64,000 nucleotides of DNA, taken from the NCBI RefSeq assembly GCF_005843925.1, contig NZ_VCBC01000008.1:1-64000 (forward strand), read 5' to 3'. Shown piece after piece: positions 21,681-30,773 of this stretch. Under the pieces are notes generated by a model that was given only the letters and a program-made list of their open reading frames with translations, did no database searches and had not been told where the DNA came from. The stretch comes from Thalassotalea litorea. GTDB taxonomy: Bacteria; Pseudomonadota; Gammaproteobacteria; Enterobacterales; Alteromonadaceae. The translations under genes and the position numbers were made by a program. The first letter of the stretch is position 1, and each line of letters begins with the position of its first letter.

Positions 21681-22319
21681 ATGATAAATAAAATGAAAAG
21701 AAGGTTTCATAATTTTTTTTTAAAATATTTTAATAAATACATTAGCAATAAATCTAAGGTCTTTGGTATTGGTTTGAATAAAACAGGGACAACATCGCTT
21801 GGTGTTTTTTGTCATACTCTTGGCTTCTCACACTCCACTGAAGTTTATACTGCGGAAAAAATAAAGGACTTTCTAGCTAACGATGAAGCACTTTTTCATG
21901 AAGCTGATATGTTTGATATGCATGAAGATTGGCCCTGGCCTGTTAAATACGAATCGTTGTTTTACAAATATCCAGATGCTAAGTTTATATTGACTTTAAG
22001 AGCTGATGCAGAGCAATGGTTTCTTTCTTTGGCTAATACTTCTACAAAAGATGGCCCAAGTAAAGTAAAAAAAATATTCTATGGTGATGAGATTGTAGGA
22101 TCACATAATAAAAGCTCTATAATCGAAATTTATAAAAATCATCAGGAGCAGGTTATTAAATTTTTTACGGATAATGACCCTTCTAGACTATTGGTTATTC
22201 GCACGAATGATTTAAATAAAGAAGAACTGATTTGTGATTTCTTAAAAATAGAAAATGAAAAAAATCTTAAGTATCCATTTGCAAATCATAGAGTTAAATC
22301 TGACGTACCATTGCGGTAG
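21681..22319 (+). CDS. Second sulfotransferase-like protein
   Basis: A 212-residue protein with the P-loop-like sequence GIGLNKTGTTSLG (about residues 29-41) typical of the PF17784-type sulfotransferases, a WPWPVKYESLFYKYPDAKF block and LTLRADAEQWFLSL, which matches the region before the 3'-phosphate-binding site. It is unrelated in detail to the sulfotransferase just upstream, so two different positions or acceptors may be modified. Start ATG at 21681 has GAGGAAAG upstream. Strongly AT-rich. Confidence 0.8.
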   Translation: MINKMKRRFHNFFLKYFNKYISNKSKVFGIGLNKTGTTSLGVFCHTLGFSHSTEVYTAEKIKDFLANDEALFHEADMFDMHEDWPWPVKYESLFYKYPDAKFILTLRADAEQWFLSLANTSTKDGPSKVKKIFYGDEIVGSHNKSSIIEIYKNHQEQVIKFFTDNDPSRLLVIRTNDLNKEELICDFLKIENEKNLKYPFANHRVKSDVPLR

Positions 22320-22340
22320 TTTGAAAATTTCGGAATCTCA

Positions 22341-23297
22341 ATGAAATCAATACAAAGAATCACACTAAAGGGATTACGTAAGACGTATTCCAGAATTTCC
22401 TCCAATGGAACAGAACTTAGAAATTGGAAGTTGTTTTCACAGAAGCAATATTCCAATGATTTAATATATAACACCTTAGTTAGAGAGTCCCCGTGTATGA
22501 TTGGTAGAATAGGTTCTACTGAAATGCTTGCTGTTACGAATTATATTGGAGTTAAAAGTACTCGAAGTGTAATTGATTATATAAAAGGTAAGTCTTTCCC
22601 TTGGTGGTGGGAAAAATCGACGTTGGATCAAATGCAAAACTGGTCTGGTTTTTTCCCTGCGAAAGAAGAAAAATTAGAAGAGTTTTGTGAATTAATGTTA
22701 ACTGACATATGTGAAGTAGATATTTTAGGTTCATGGTTAAATGATGAAAAGTATTTATCTAAACAGTTAGCTAACGCTAAGCGGGTTGTGTTAGAGGACC
22801 TTGAACCTTTTTTCACTGCGGCGCCTTGGACTAGAGCATTAACAGGAAAGAAAGTTTTAGTAATTCACCCTTTTGCTGAAGCAATAAAATCACAGTACAA
22901 AAATAGAAAATTATTATTCGATAATGATTTATTGCCAGAATTTGAACTTAAAACTATTAAAGCAGTTCAAAGTATAGCTGGTGAGAAAACAGAGTTTATA
23001 GATTGGTTTGAAGCATTAGAACATATGAAATCACAGATGGAAGCTACCGATTATGATATTTGTATTTTAGGTTGTGGAGCTTATGGTTTTCCTCTCGCTG
23101 CCCATGCTAAAAGAAAGGGGAAAAAGGCTATTCACCTTGGTGGTGTTACGCAATTGTTGTTTGGTATTAAAGGAAATCGATGGGAGGACTATATAGTTTG
23201 GCCTTACAAGAACCTATTCAATGAACACTGGATTAGGCCGGGGAAAAACTTAAAACCTTTGGATGCGGAAAAAGTTGAAAACGCTTGTTATTGGTAA
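22341..23297 (+). CDS. GT-D fold glycosyltransferase (DUF1792-like)
   Basis: A 318-residue protein with the signature of the GT-D type glycosyltransferases: [13 protein letters not shown] (about residues 53-65) and, near residue 246, the block [20 protein letters not shown] followed by [18 protein letters not shown]. The family is known from streptococcal glycoprotein glucosylation; similar proteins are frequent in surface polysaccharide clusters. The sugar transferred here is unknown. The start ATG is at 22341. Confidence 0.8.
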   Translation: MKSIQRITLKGLRKTYSRISSNGTELRNWKLFSQKQYSNDLIYNTLVRESPCMIGRIGSTEMLAVTNYIGVKSTRSVIDYIKGKSFPWWWEKSTLDQMQNWSGFFPAKEEKLEEFCELMLTDICEVDILGSWLNDEKYLSKQLANAKRVVLEDLEPFFTAAPWTRALTGKKVLVIHPFAEAIKSQYKNRKLLFDNDLLPEFELKTIKAVQSIAGEKTEFIDWFEALEHMKSQMEATDYDICILGCGAYGFPLAAHAKRKGKKAIHLGGVTQLLFGIKGNRWEDYIVWPYKNLFNEHWIRPGKNLKPLDAEKVENACYW

Positions 23298-23337
23298 GAA
23301 CAGCGTTAAATCCGAACTGAACTTGATTAGAATATTA

Positions 23338-24012
23338 ATGATTATAAAAATTTTAAGGTTGCTACTTTTTCCCATAGGATTGGTCAGTAGAATCAAAGAT
23401 ATTGCAAATAGTGGTGCTAGAGATATCGAAAACAGATATAGGTTTAAGAGCTCAATTATAGATAAATCATGTTGCATAGACCGAAATTCAACTATAGCGG
23501 AAAATTGTCATATTCTTCAGAATACAATTATAAATAAATCAGAAATTAAAAATTATAGTTATGTAGGTAGAAACTCAGTTATCCAATATGCAAAAGTTGG
23601 AGCTTATTGCTCAATAGCAAATGATGTTTTTATTGGTCTTGGTATGCACCCTAAGGACTATTTTACCACATCTCCATTATTCTATCGGGTCAAAAACACT
23701 TTTAAATTAAATATTGTTAATGAAGATTTAGAGTTTGATGAATATAGCAGAGTAACCATTGGCAATGATGTTTGGATAGGGGCGCGAGCAATTATTTTGG
23801 ATGGAGTGAAAATCGGTGATGGCGCAATAATTGCCGCAAATGCTGTAGTAACTAAAGACGTGCCTCCCTATGCTATCGTAACTGGAGTGCCGGCTAAAAT
23901 TAATTCTTATCGCTTTGAAAAAGAGAGAATAAACGAATTATTAAAGTTAAAGTGGTGGGATTTGCCGATCGAAGAAGTTTTGGAATCTATAGAGAGGAAT
24001 AGATTGAAATGA
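23338..24012 (+). CDS. Acyltransferase, left-handed beta-helix (hexapeptide) family
   Basis: Probably an O- or N-acetyltransferase acting on a polysaccharide sugar. Hexapeptide repeats run from about residue 50 to 195, including [18 protein letters not shown] and [19 protein letters not shown], the usual C-terminal pattern ending VTGVPAKI. The open frame begins at 23263, but the first 25 residues overlap the preceding gene and look non-conserved; the ATG at 23338 gives 224 residues. The start remains uncertain. The stop overlaps the next gene as ATGA. Confidence 0.82.
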   Translation: MIIKILRLLLFPIGLVSRIKDIANSGARDIENRYRFKSSIIDKSCCIDRNSTIAENCHILQNTIINKSEIKNYSYVGRNSVIQYAKVGAYCSIANDVFIGLGMHPKDYFTTSPLFYRVKNTFKLNIVNEDLEFDEYSRVTIGNDVWIGARAIILDGVKIGDGAIIAANAVVTKDVPPYAIVTGVPAKINSYRFEKERINELLKLKWWDLPIEEVLESIERNRLK

Positions 24013-24614
24013 TTGCAAATAGCTATAAAGCCATAAGAAAGGCTTGCCGGTTCTCAATTACGCCAATATACACACCAATGGCAAAAATTAAATTTTTTTT
24101 GAATGGTGTAAAGTATGGTTCTGCTTTGCGCGTAAGAGGTTTTCTAAAGGTAGTTATAACTAGAAGAGGAAAATGCAGTATCGGAGATAATTTTAGGGTA
24201 AATAGCGGCGAAAACCACAACATCATAGGCCGGCAGCAAAAATCAACATTTTGGGTTGAAGGTAAACTTACGATTAAAGAAAATGTGGGTATAAGTTGTA
24301 GTGCGATCATATGCAATCATGAAATAATGATCGGTAATAATGTTATTATTGGTGGAAATGTTGTTATTTACGACACGGATTTTCACTCTATCGATCCCAG
24401 CATTCGGAATGACACTGAACTTGATAGAAAGAATGCAATATTAAAACCTGTTTTGATTCATGATAATGTTTTTATCGGAGGACACTCAACTATTTTAAAA
24501 GGCGTTGAAATAGGAGAGGGTGCTGTCATAGGTGCATGCTCTGTTGTCACAAAAAATGTTCCACCCCGAGAAGTATGGGCTGGCAACCCTGCGAGGTTTG
24601 TGAAAAAAATATAA
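24009..24614 (+). CDS. Second hexapeptide-repeat acyltransferase
   Basis: A 201-residue left-handed beta-helix protein of the WcaF/maltose-acetyltransferase type. Visible: [22 protein letters not shown], with the DTDFHS motif usual for these acetyltransferases, and [19 protein letters not shown] followed by [20 protein letters not shown]. It is coupled to the preceding gene by an ATGA overlap and to the following polymerase gene by a 1-bp overlap. Confidence 0.87.
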   Translation: MIANSYKAIRKACRFSITPIYTPMAKIKFFLNGVKYGSALRVRGFLKVVITRRGKCSIGDNFRVNSGENHNIIGRQQKSTFWVEGKLTIKENVGISCSAIICNHEIMIGNNVIIGGNVVIYDTDFHSIDPSIRNDTELDRKNAILKPVLIHDNVFIGGHSTILKGVEIGEGAVIGACSVVTKNVPPREVWAGNPARFVKKI

Positions 24615-25888
24615 TGACCAAGCAGTTATTTTTTGCCAAAGTGTTAGCGTTTTTTTTTGTTGTAGCCGCAGTTAGGTCGGTGGTAAGTGCTATTCAATTT
24701 GAATCTAACTTGACTTTGGGAAATACGGCGTTTTGGTGGTTTTATCAAACCTGCTTTTTATTACTTGCCTTAGTGTCAATAAAGTATTTTGTAGCTAAAA
24801 AGCAATCTGCATTAATGAAATTGATTCAGTTTTATATCCTTCTCGTCTTAATAAACTTTATGAGAGGGCTTCTGATTAGTGATACTTATTGGGACTTTAA
24901 AGGGTTAATTAATAATTCGCTGCCATTGCTCGTGCCTGTGTTAGCATACTTAGGAACCAATAAAGACCTAGTTAAAAGGCTTCTTACGACATATTTTAAG
25001 TATGGTTTAGTTGTTTTAGTTGCCCTGCTGCCAATTTTACCCAAAGTTGCCTTTGGTTATTATTTGGTCCCGGTTACTTTAATAACATTATTCTATTCAG
25101 CTCTAAGTATCAAAACTAAGGCGCTAATGATAGCTTTGATATTGATTGTTTTTACTGCTGACCTAGGAGCTAGAAGCAATGTGATTAAATTTTTCGTTCC
25201 ACTTTGCCTTTGTTTTATATTTTATTTTAAAAACATACTTGGCACAAAATCTTTAAATTTTATTAGAATTACTTTTTTCTTCCTACCACCAATTTTATTA
25301 ACGTTGGCGATTCAAGGCGACTTCAATGTTTTTAAGATGGAAGATTATATAAAAGGTTCATTTACGACATTAAAACTCGATGAAGACGGACACGAAAAAG
25401 AAGAAAACCTATTATCTGATACGAGAACATTTTTATATGTTGAAGCTTTAAGCACCTCAGAATATTACAATTCGTGGATATTCGGCAGAAGTCCCGCTAG
25501 GGGAACTATTAGTGCCCACTTTGGACATGAAGATCTAAACAATCGGGGCGAAAGGTTAAGTAATGAAGTGTCAATATTAAATATTTATACTTGGTTAGGG
25601 CTGGTCGGTGTTCTAGTTTACGCATTTATATTTTACTTCGCATCGTATTATGCAATAAATAAATCCAATAATTATTATTGTCAAATTCTCGGAGTTTTCA
25701 TAGCTTTTCGTTGGTGTTATGCGTGGGTGGAAGATTTTACCATTTTTAGTTTAACCTATATTTTACTTTGGATAATGATTGGAATGTGTTACTCCGTACA
25801 ATTTCGAGAAATGACCGATCTTGAATTTAAGGTTTGGGTTAAAAGTATTTTTAATGGAAAACTCAAAAGCTATAGTGCTAAGGCTTAA
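24614..25888 (+). CDS. Wzy-like polysaccharide polymerase (O-antigen ligase/polymerase type)
   Basis: A 424-residue integral membrane protein with about ten to twelve hydrophobic segments and one larger hydrophilic loop (about residues 245-310: KMEDYIKGSF..., SDTRTFLYVEAL, FGRSPARGTISAHFGHEDL), the layout of Wzy polymerases. Sequence alone does not prove the reaction; it is the only polymerase candidate in this locus. The ATG at 24614 starts on the last base of the previous stop codon; a longer frame from 24536 overlaps that gene and is not used. A decayed relative of its C-terminus lies downstream. Confidence 0.75.
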   Translation: MTKQLFFAKVLAFFFVVAAVRSVVSAIQFESNLTLGNTAFWWFYQTCFLLLALVSIKYFVAKKQSALMKLIQFYILLVLINFMRGLLISDTYWDFKGLINNSLPLLVPVLAYLGTNKDLVKRLLTTYFKYGLVVLVALLPILPKVAFGYYLVPVTLITLFYSALSIKTKALMIALILIVFTADLGARSNVIKFFVPLCLCFIFYFKNILGTKSLNFIRITFFFLPPILLTLAIQGDFNVFKMEDYIKGSFTTLKLDEDGHEKEENLLSDTRTFLYVEALSTSEYYNSWIFGRSPARGTISAHFGHEDLNNRGERLSNEVSILNIYTWLGLVGVLVYAFIFYFASYYAINKSNNYYCQILGVFIAFRWCYAWVEDFTIFSLTYILLWIMIGMCYSVQFREMTDLEFKVWVKSIFNGKLKSYSAKA

Positions 25889-26149
25889 CCGAAGGGCTTT
25901 TGTAACTGTGAACATTTTTGTACTCATGGCTCGAAGTAACTCTATTAAATTTTCCTTCCCGTCGATTTCAGTTCTCTATTTTATTCAAACGGCTTTTATC
26001 CATTAACTTATCCCATGTAATGCAAGTAGTTTTGTTTTTACTCCTTTTTTGCTTTGAGAGTTACCATTATATTCAGTATTTTTCAAATTGTTGAATAATT
26101 AGGTAATGAATACGTCGAACATACCATTGAAAGATATGGGGGATTAAAG

Positions 26150-26380
26150 GAGAAGCGTTTGATTTTGTACACGAGAACCTCTCTTTACGAGGAGGTTTTG
26201 AGCTCTTCCGCTTGTTTTGATTCATGTCTTTTGGTTAGATGAACTTGTCCGATGCATTTAGTGAAGGTGATTTAGCGCCCAAGGTGAACGATTAGGTGGT
26301 GCTATGCCTGGGTAGAAGAAATTACTCGATTTAACCTGAGTTTTATATTGATATGTTTTTTGGTTGGAATATCTTTTTAA
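26150..26380 (+). pseudogene. Remnant of a second Wzy-like polymerase gene
   Basis: The 578-bp gap 25889-26466 has no intact gene. Codons 26294-26380 read RWCYAWVEEITRFNLSFIL then ICFLVGISF and a stop. This aligns with RWCYAWVEDFTIFSLTYIL and LWIMIGM near the C-terminus of the polymerase just upstream. Around 26150-26200 FVHENLSLRG resembles its HFGHEDLNNRG. So this is probably the tail of a replaced or duplicated polymerase gene. The rest of the gap is AT-rich with nothing recognisable. Confidence 0.65.
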
Positions 26381-26466
26381 AAAGCGTTTAGATCTATATA
26401 TGAACGTGAATTTAAGAATTCGATGCAGCAAATATTAATAGGAAGACGCATTAGATTTTCGAGGTT

Positions 26467-27345
26467 ATGGTGAAATATATGAAGAAAAAAATTGCAATAC
26501 TCCTTACATGCTTTAATAGAAAAGACTTAACTATTGATTGTTTGAAAAAAATTGAAAAGCAAAAGCAAATTGAAGGTTATAACTATCAAATATTCTTAGT
26601 TGATGATGGAAGCGATGGAACTGGAGAGGAAGTCGGAAAGTTATTTGATAATGTCAACGTTTTAAGCGGCAATGGCGCCCTGTTTTGGTCCGGCGGTATG
26701 CGTTTAGCTTTTAAAGAGGCAATGAAATGGGGGCCGGACTTTTACTTATGGCTGAATGATGATGCTCTAATTTATGAAGACTCGTTATATCGCTTGCTTG
26801 TGCAGGGAAGGAAATTAGTTGAAAAAGGGTGTTCGGGAATTCTATTGGGAAGCATGGAAGATCCTAATACAGGTCAGATTACATATGGCGGTAAGGTAAG
26901 GGCTTCAAAGTTCAGCCTATCGAAAGTAAAAATGGTCTTACCTGATCGTACAGTCTGTCTCCCTTGTGATTTGATCAATGGGAACTTGGTACTTATTCCA
27001 AAAATAGTTGCAGATAAACTGGGGAACATAAAGGAGGTTTATACTCACGGTTTGGGAGACTATGATTATGGATTGAGAGCTCAAAAGGCTGGTTTTCAAT
27101 GTCTGGTTGCTCCCGGGGTATACGGGGCATGCTCTAATAATAAAGTTGAAGGGACCTGCCGAGATAGTCAACTTACAGTTAAAAGCAGAATAAGAATGCT
27201 CGAAGGGCCAGTTGCTTTACCACCAATAAATGAGTGGCTTTATTATACTCGCGAACATGGAGGAATATTGTGGCCTTTGTTCTGGTCAAAAAGTTTGATT
27301 CGTAAGTGGTTTCCTTCAGTTTGGGTTAAGATGCGTGAAAAATAA
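26467..27345 (+). CDS. Family 2 glycosyltransferase (rhamnosyltransferase-like)
   Basis: A 292-residue GT-A fold enzyme without membrane anchors. Visible: AILLTCFNRKDLTIDCLKKI at the N-terminus, FLVDDGSDGTGEEV, the NGALFWSGGMRLAF block and the metal-site WLNDDALIYED; then GGKVRASKFS and DYDYGLRAQKAGF. Candidate starts are the ATG at 26467, GTG at 26470 and ATG at 26479; GAGG at 26461 fits the GTG best. The acceptor and sugar are unknown. It overlaps the next gene by 11 bp. Confidence 0.85.
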   Translation: MVKYMKKKIAILLTCFNRKDLTIDCLKKIEKQKQIEGYNYQIFLVDDGSDGTGEEVGKLFDNVNVLSGNGALFWSGGMRLAFKEAMKWGPDFYLWLNDDALIYEDSLYRLLVQGRKLVEKGCSGILLGSMEDPNTGQITYGGKVRASKFSLSKVKMVLPDRTVCLPCDLINGNLVLIPKIVADKLGNIKEVYTHGLGDYDYGLRAQKAGFQCLVAPGVYGACSNNKVEGTCRDSQLTVKSRIRMLEGPVALPPINEWLYYTREHGGILWPLFWSKSLIRKWFPSVWVKMREK

Positions 27346-28471
27346 GAAAATAAGACTGTTAATTTTCCATCCTGCTTTAGCTCCCTATAGAATTGACTTG
27401 TTTAATGAATTGAACGAACTATATGAACTTAAAGTTGTTTTTTTTCAGAAAAACTTGGCTAACCAGTCTTTCAATCAAGGTGAGTTAACATCTCAATTAA
27501 ACTGTAAATACGGTTATTTAACCTCGGGTGTTAAATTGGGAAGTAGATATTTAAGATTCGGCATACTACGAGAAATTAAAAGCTATAAACCTGATGTCGT
27601 TATATCAATGGAATATTCTTTATCGAGTATATTCATATCTTTCCTTAGAATATTTAGTAAATGGGGCTTCATTGTATGGACTGCAGACAATGCACGAATA
27701 TCAGAGCAAACTAAGGGGTTAAGAAAAGTAGCTCGAAGGCTAGTCATGAAAGCTGCAGATGGTCTTATTGTTTACTCAAAAAATGTGAAAACTTGGTATA
27801 GTCAATTTGGCGTTGCAAATCAAAATATAGCAGTGTGCTCAAATTTGCCTGATGAGCGCATATTTACCTCAAAACTAAATAATACTTCGGACTTTATTTT
27901 GGCTCATCGCCGAAAATTTAATCTAGAAAACGACAAGTTGCTTCTTTACGTTGGAAGACTTTCCCCTGAGAAAGGACTAGATTTGCTACTAAAAGTATTT
28001 CAAGGTGTCTGTAATGTCAAACATGACTTAAAGCTGGTACTTGTGGGGGGCGGACCCCAGGAATTTGAGCTTAAAGAGTTAGCTAAAAAGTTGAACGTTG
28101 AAGAAAAGGTTTTGTTTGTAGGAAGATATGAAGGAGAGGAACTTCTTGCTTGGTATAAGATGTCGCTTTGCTTTGTATTGCTTAGTAGGTTTGAGCCTTA
28201 TGGCGCTGTAGTGAATGAAGCCCTGTTATCTGGAACGCCTGTTGTTTGTAGTAAATACGCTGGTGCATCTGAATTAATTAATAATGGAGAAAATGGTTAT
28301 GTAGTAAAACCTCAAAACTTAAAGGAAGTAAAAAATGCAATCTATAATATTTTAGAAACCACCGATTTTAAAACAACTAAAAATTCTTTGATGCCAATAA
28401 GTTTCCAGAATTCAATTGAGTCTTTACATCAATTGATTAGTATGGTTTCCACCGAATCAAAAATGTTTTAA
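27335..28471 (+). CDS. Family 4 glycosyltransferase
   Basis: A 378-residue GT-B enzyme. The N-terminal half begins RLLIFHPALAPYRIDLFNEL; the C-terminal nucleotide-sugar domain contains LLLYVGRLSPEKGLDLLLKV, GGGPQEFELKELA and the E-x7-E motif in FEPYGAVVNEALLSGTPVV. It starts with GTG at 27335 within the end of the preceding gene. It likely adds one sugar of the repeat unit from a GDP- or UDP-sugar. Confidence 0.9.
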   Translation: MKNKKIRLLIFHPALAPYRIDLFNELNELYELKVVFFQKNLANQSFNQGELTSQLNCKYGYLTSGVKLGSRYLRFGILREIKSYKPDVVISMEYSLSSIFISFLRIFSKWGFIVWTADNARISEQTKGLRKVARRLVMKAADGLIVYSKNVKTWYSQFGVANQNIAVCSNLPDERIFTSKLNNTSDFILAHRRKFNLENDKLLLYVGRLSPEKGLDLLLKVFQGVCNVKHDLKLVLVGGGPQEFELKELAKKLNVEEKVLFVGRYEGEELLAWYKMSLCFVLLSRFEPYGAVVNEALLSGTPVVCSKYAGASELINNGENGYVVKPQNLKEVKNAIYNILETTDFKTTKNSLMPISFQNSIESLHQLISMVSTESKMF

Positions 28472-28522
28472 TAACTATTGCAAACGCAACTCATTTTAAA
28501 AACTAAAAGTATATTACTCCAT

Positions 28523-29782
28523 ATGATTTTAACCTTTGTAAAGTTCTTGGATAAAAAGCAAATTAATTATTGTTTTACTAATGGTTACCAAGATTTAAGT
28601 AAATTTGATAATAATGAGCACGATCATGATATTTTGTTCAAAAAGAATGATTTCTTTCTCATTGATGAGATATTGAGAGACTTTGCTAATCAAAATGACT
28701 ATAAAATTGTCCAATGCTATCATCAGGGGCCGTTCGCAAAAAATTTCTTTATATATGACCCAAATACAGATCAGATTTTGAATTTAGATTTATACGGGGT
28801 TTTAGAAAGAAAGAGCATTGAATTTGCAAATGAAGGTGAAATATTTCGAAGGCGGGTTTTTCGTAACGGCATTTCAACATTGGCACCTGATATCGAATTC
28901 ATATTTTATTTTGTAAAAAAAATGGAAAAGAGGCAACTCCATAAGAAGACTTTTGACTTATTGAGAGAGCTATACTCTGAAAATGAAAATTTATGTAATG
29001 CTCAGATAGAACGACACTTCCGTGGAAGTTTCGGAGTTATTATTGCTGCCTTTAAAAACGCTCATTTTAAAACCCTAGAACAGAATCAAGAAAAATGTCT
29101 TCGAGATTTTGAATCTTCTCGAAACACAAAATTATCTTTAAATGAATTTCCAAGGTTGTTCAAGCGAGCTACAAATCCAACTGGCCTTATTATTAGTTTT
29201 TTAGGACCTGATGGTGCTGGGAAGTCAACAATTATTTCAAAGTTGGAAGACCAGATCTTACCGTTTAGGCGCCGTAGCTACTTTCATTTAAGGCCTAAAT
29301 TGACAAAGGGGGAGAGGACAGTTGCACCAGTTTTAAATCCGCATAATTCGCCGTGCTATGGTGCACCAAAGTCTATTTTGAAATTATTTTACTTTGTCTT
29401 TATCTATAATTTTGGTTGGATACGAAACATTTTTCCTTTAAAAATTAGGTCGTCACTTGTCATTTTTGACCGATTTTATGACGATATTATAGCGGATAAT
29501 AAACGTTACAGGTATGGGGCGAATTTAATCTTTGCAAAGTTTTTTAAAAACTTTATTCCTAAGCCTGATATTTGTTTCATCTTGATCAGTGATGCAAATG
29601 TTATCTACTCAAGGAAGCAAGAAATCGAGTATGAGGAATTGAGAAGGCAAATAAGAGCTTATCGAGAACTCGCAGTTGATGACAGCTATCATGTTATTGA
29701 TGCCAATAACTCACCGGAAGATATAACTAAAGAAATAAAAATAATAATGATGGAGAGAATGAATGATAGGTACAGAGTTTAA
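28523..29782 (+). CDS. Thymidylate-kinase-like protein with N-terminal nucleotidyltransferase-like region
   Basis: A two-part protein of 419 residues (an upstream TTG at 28478 would add 15). The C-terminal part has a P-loop LGPDGAGKST (about residues 226-235), IFDRFYDDI (about 313-321) in the place of the thymidylate kinase DR motif, and a QIRAYRELA helix, so it is a P-loop kinase of the TMK type. The N-terminal part contains FTNGYQDLS and HDHDILF, which resemble a nucleotidyltransferase-fold acidic motif. It is too divergent for dTMP phosphorylation. It overlaps the kinase-like gene that follows by 20 bp. I infer a role in sugar or substituent phosphorylation. Confidence 0.65.
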   Translation: MILTFVKFLDKKQINYCFTNGYQDLSKFDNNEHDHDILFKKNDFFLIDEILRDFANQNDYKIVQCYHQGPFAKNFFIYDPNTDQILNLDLYGVLERKSIEFANEGEIFRRRVFRNGISTLAPDIEFIFYFVKKMEKRQLHKKTFDLLRELYSENENLCNAQIERHFRGSFGVIIAAFKNAHFKTLEQNQEKCLRDFESSRNTKLSLNEFPRLFKRATNPTGLIISFLGPDGAGKSTIISKLEDQILPFRRRSYFHLRPKLTKGERTVAPVLNPHNSPCYGAPKSILKLFYFVFIYNFGWIRNIFPLKIRSSLVIFDRFYDDIIADNKRYRYGANLIFAKFFKNFIPKPDICFILISDANVIYSRKQEIEYEELRRQIRAYRELAVDDSYHVIDANNSPEDITKEIKIIMMERMNDRYRV

Positions 29783-30773
29783 TTCCAAAAACCTTTACCT
29801 CAGCCTTCCAAGTATTAAAAAACCGAGAGTCAAATTAGCTGTAGATTCTTCAGTTAACCTTAAAAATTCATTCAAGTTGTACAATCCATTCAGTTTAAAA
29901 GCTCGGGTACTAAAATTTGTATGTTATTGGCTCATCATTTTAATACCCGATAGTGTTTTAAGGATATTCTTAACGAGAGAAAGTAACACCTCAGATTTTA
30001 TTAAATTCTTAGAGTATGAGCTAGGTGAAAGCTTCATATCGTCGATCTACTTTGCAACAAGTAAAGATAAAGTAGTCATTCAGCTGCAGAATAAAAGATC
30101 AGAAATTGTCGGGTATATTAAGTTTCCACTCAATGAGACTGGAATAAAGCATTTACACAATGAGATAAAAGCCTACAAAATTTTTTCAGAAATAGGGATA
30201 GTGGAAAATGTTTTACATACTGGCTTTTATGAAAATACACCTTACATACTCTTGAAACCTTTGGATGGGAAAGTGATAAGAAAATCAAACGGCTATGCTG
30301 AGGTAATTGCTGGGAAATTGCTAAGGGAAAATGAAGCGAAATTGCAGCTACACCCACGAGCCCTAGGTGTACTGTCAGATCTAAAATCTTTATCTTTAAT
30401 TGAAGTTCACGATAAAATTTTGTTAATGCTAGAGAAGGCTGATTTAAGTTATAGATTAGCCTTTGAACATGGCGATTTTGCGCCTTGGAATGTTATAGAG
30501 TCGAATGGGAAGATAATTCCTTTAGACTTTGAGTTTTTCGTTGAAAATGGACTAGAACATATGGATTTATTTAAGTTTTACTATCAGCAAGGAACTCTAA
30601 TCAACAATCTACGTGGTTCTGAACTAATTAAAAATTTAGTCCATGCTCTCAAGGTAGAAGAGTTTGATTCACTTTTTTCCGTTTTTTTAGGAATTGAAAT
30701 TGTTCGTAAATGCAAATTAGAAGAAAATTTTGCATTTGAAACGTCACTTTTAAATATGTTAGTAGAAAAATGA
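29763..30773 (+). CDS. Aminoglycoside-phosphotransferase-like kinase
   Basis: A 336-residue protein of the choline/aminoglycoside phosphotransferase superfamily. The catalytic loop is EHGDFAPWNVIES (about residues 235-247) and the metal-binding motif LDFEFFVENGLEHMDLFKF follows at about 254-272; the N-lobe has YIKFPLNETGIKHLHNEIKA. The catalytic Asp and Asn and the DFE acidic pair are all present, so it may be active. Its 20-bp overlap with the thymidylate-kinase-like gene suggests the two work together on one modification step. The substrate is unknown. Confidence 0.72.
   Translation: MIGTEFNSKNLYLSLPSIKKPRVKLAVDSSVNLKNSFKLYNPFSLKARVLKFVCYWLIILIPDSVLRIFLTRESNTSDFIKFLEYELGESFISSIYFATSKDKVVIQLQNKRSEIVGYIKFPLNETGIKHLHNEIKAYKIFSEIGIVENVLHTGFYENTPYILLKPLDGKVIRKSNGYAEVIAGKLLRENEAKLQLHPRALGVLSDLKSLSLIEVHDKILLMLEKADLSYRLAFEHGDFAPWNVIESNGKIIPLDFEFFVENGLEHMDLFKFYYQQGTLINNLRGSELIKNLVHALKVEEFDSLFSVFLGIEIVRKCKLEENFAFETSLLNMLVEK

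Noticed and set aside
23263..23337. N-terminal extension of the acetyltransferase at 23263
   Set aside because: It overlaps the preceding gene in another frame and shows no family-like sequence; the ATG at 23338 is preferred, though not certain.
25821..26006. ORF of 61 codons after the polymerase gene
   Set aside because: It begins inside the polymerase gene in another frame and has no recognisable product.
28523..29782. Calling the kinase-like protein a thymidylate kinase (tmk)
   Set aside because: It has the P-loop but is about twice the normal length and divergent at the substrate motifs; its context is polysaccharide synthesis.
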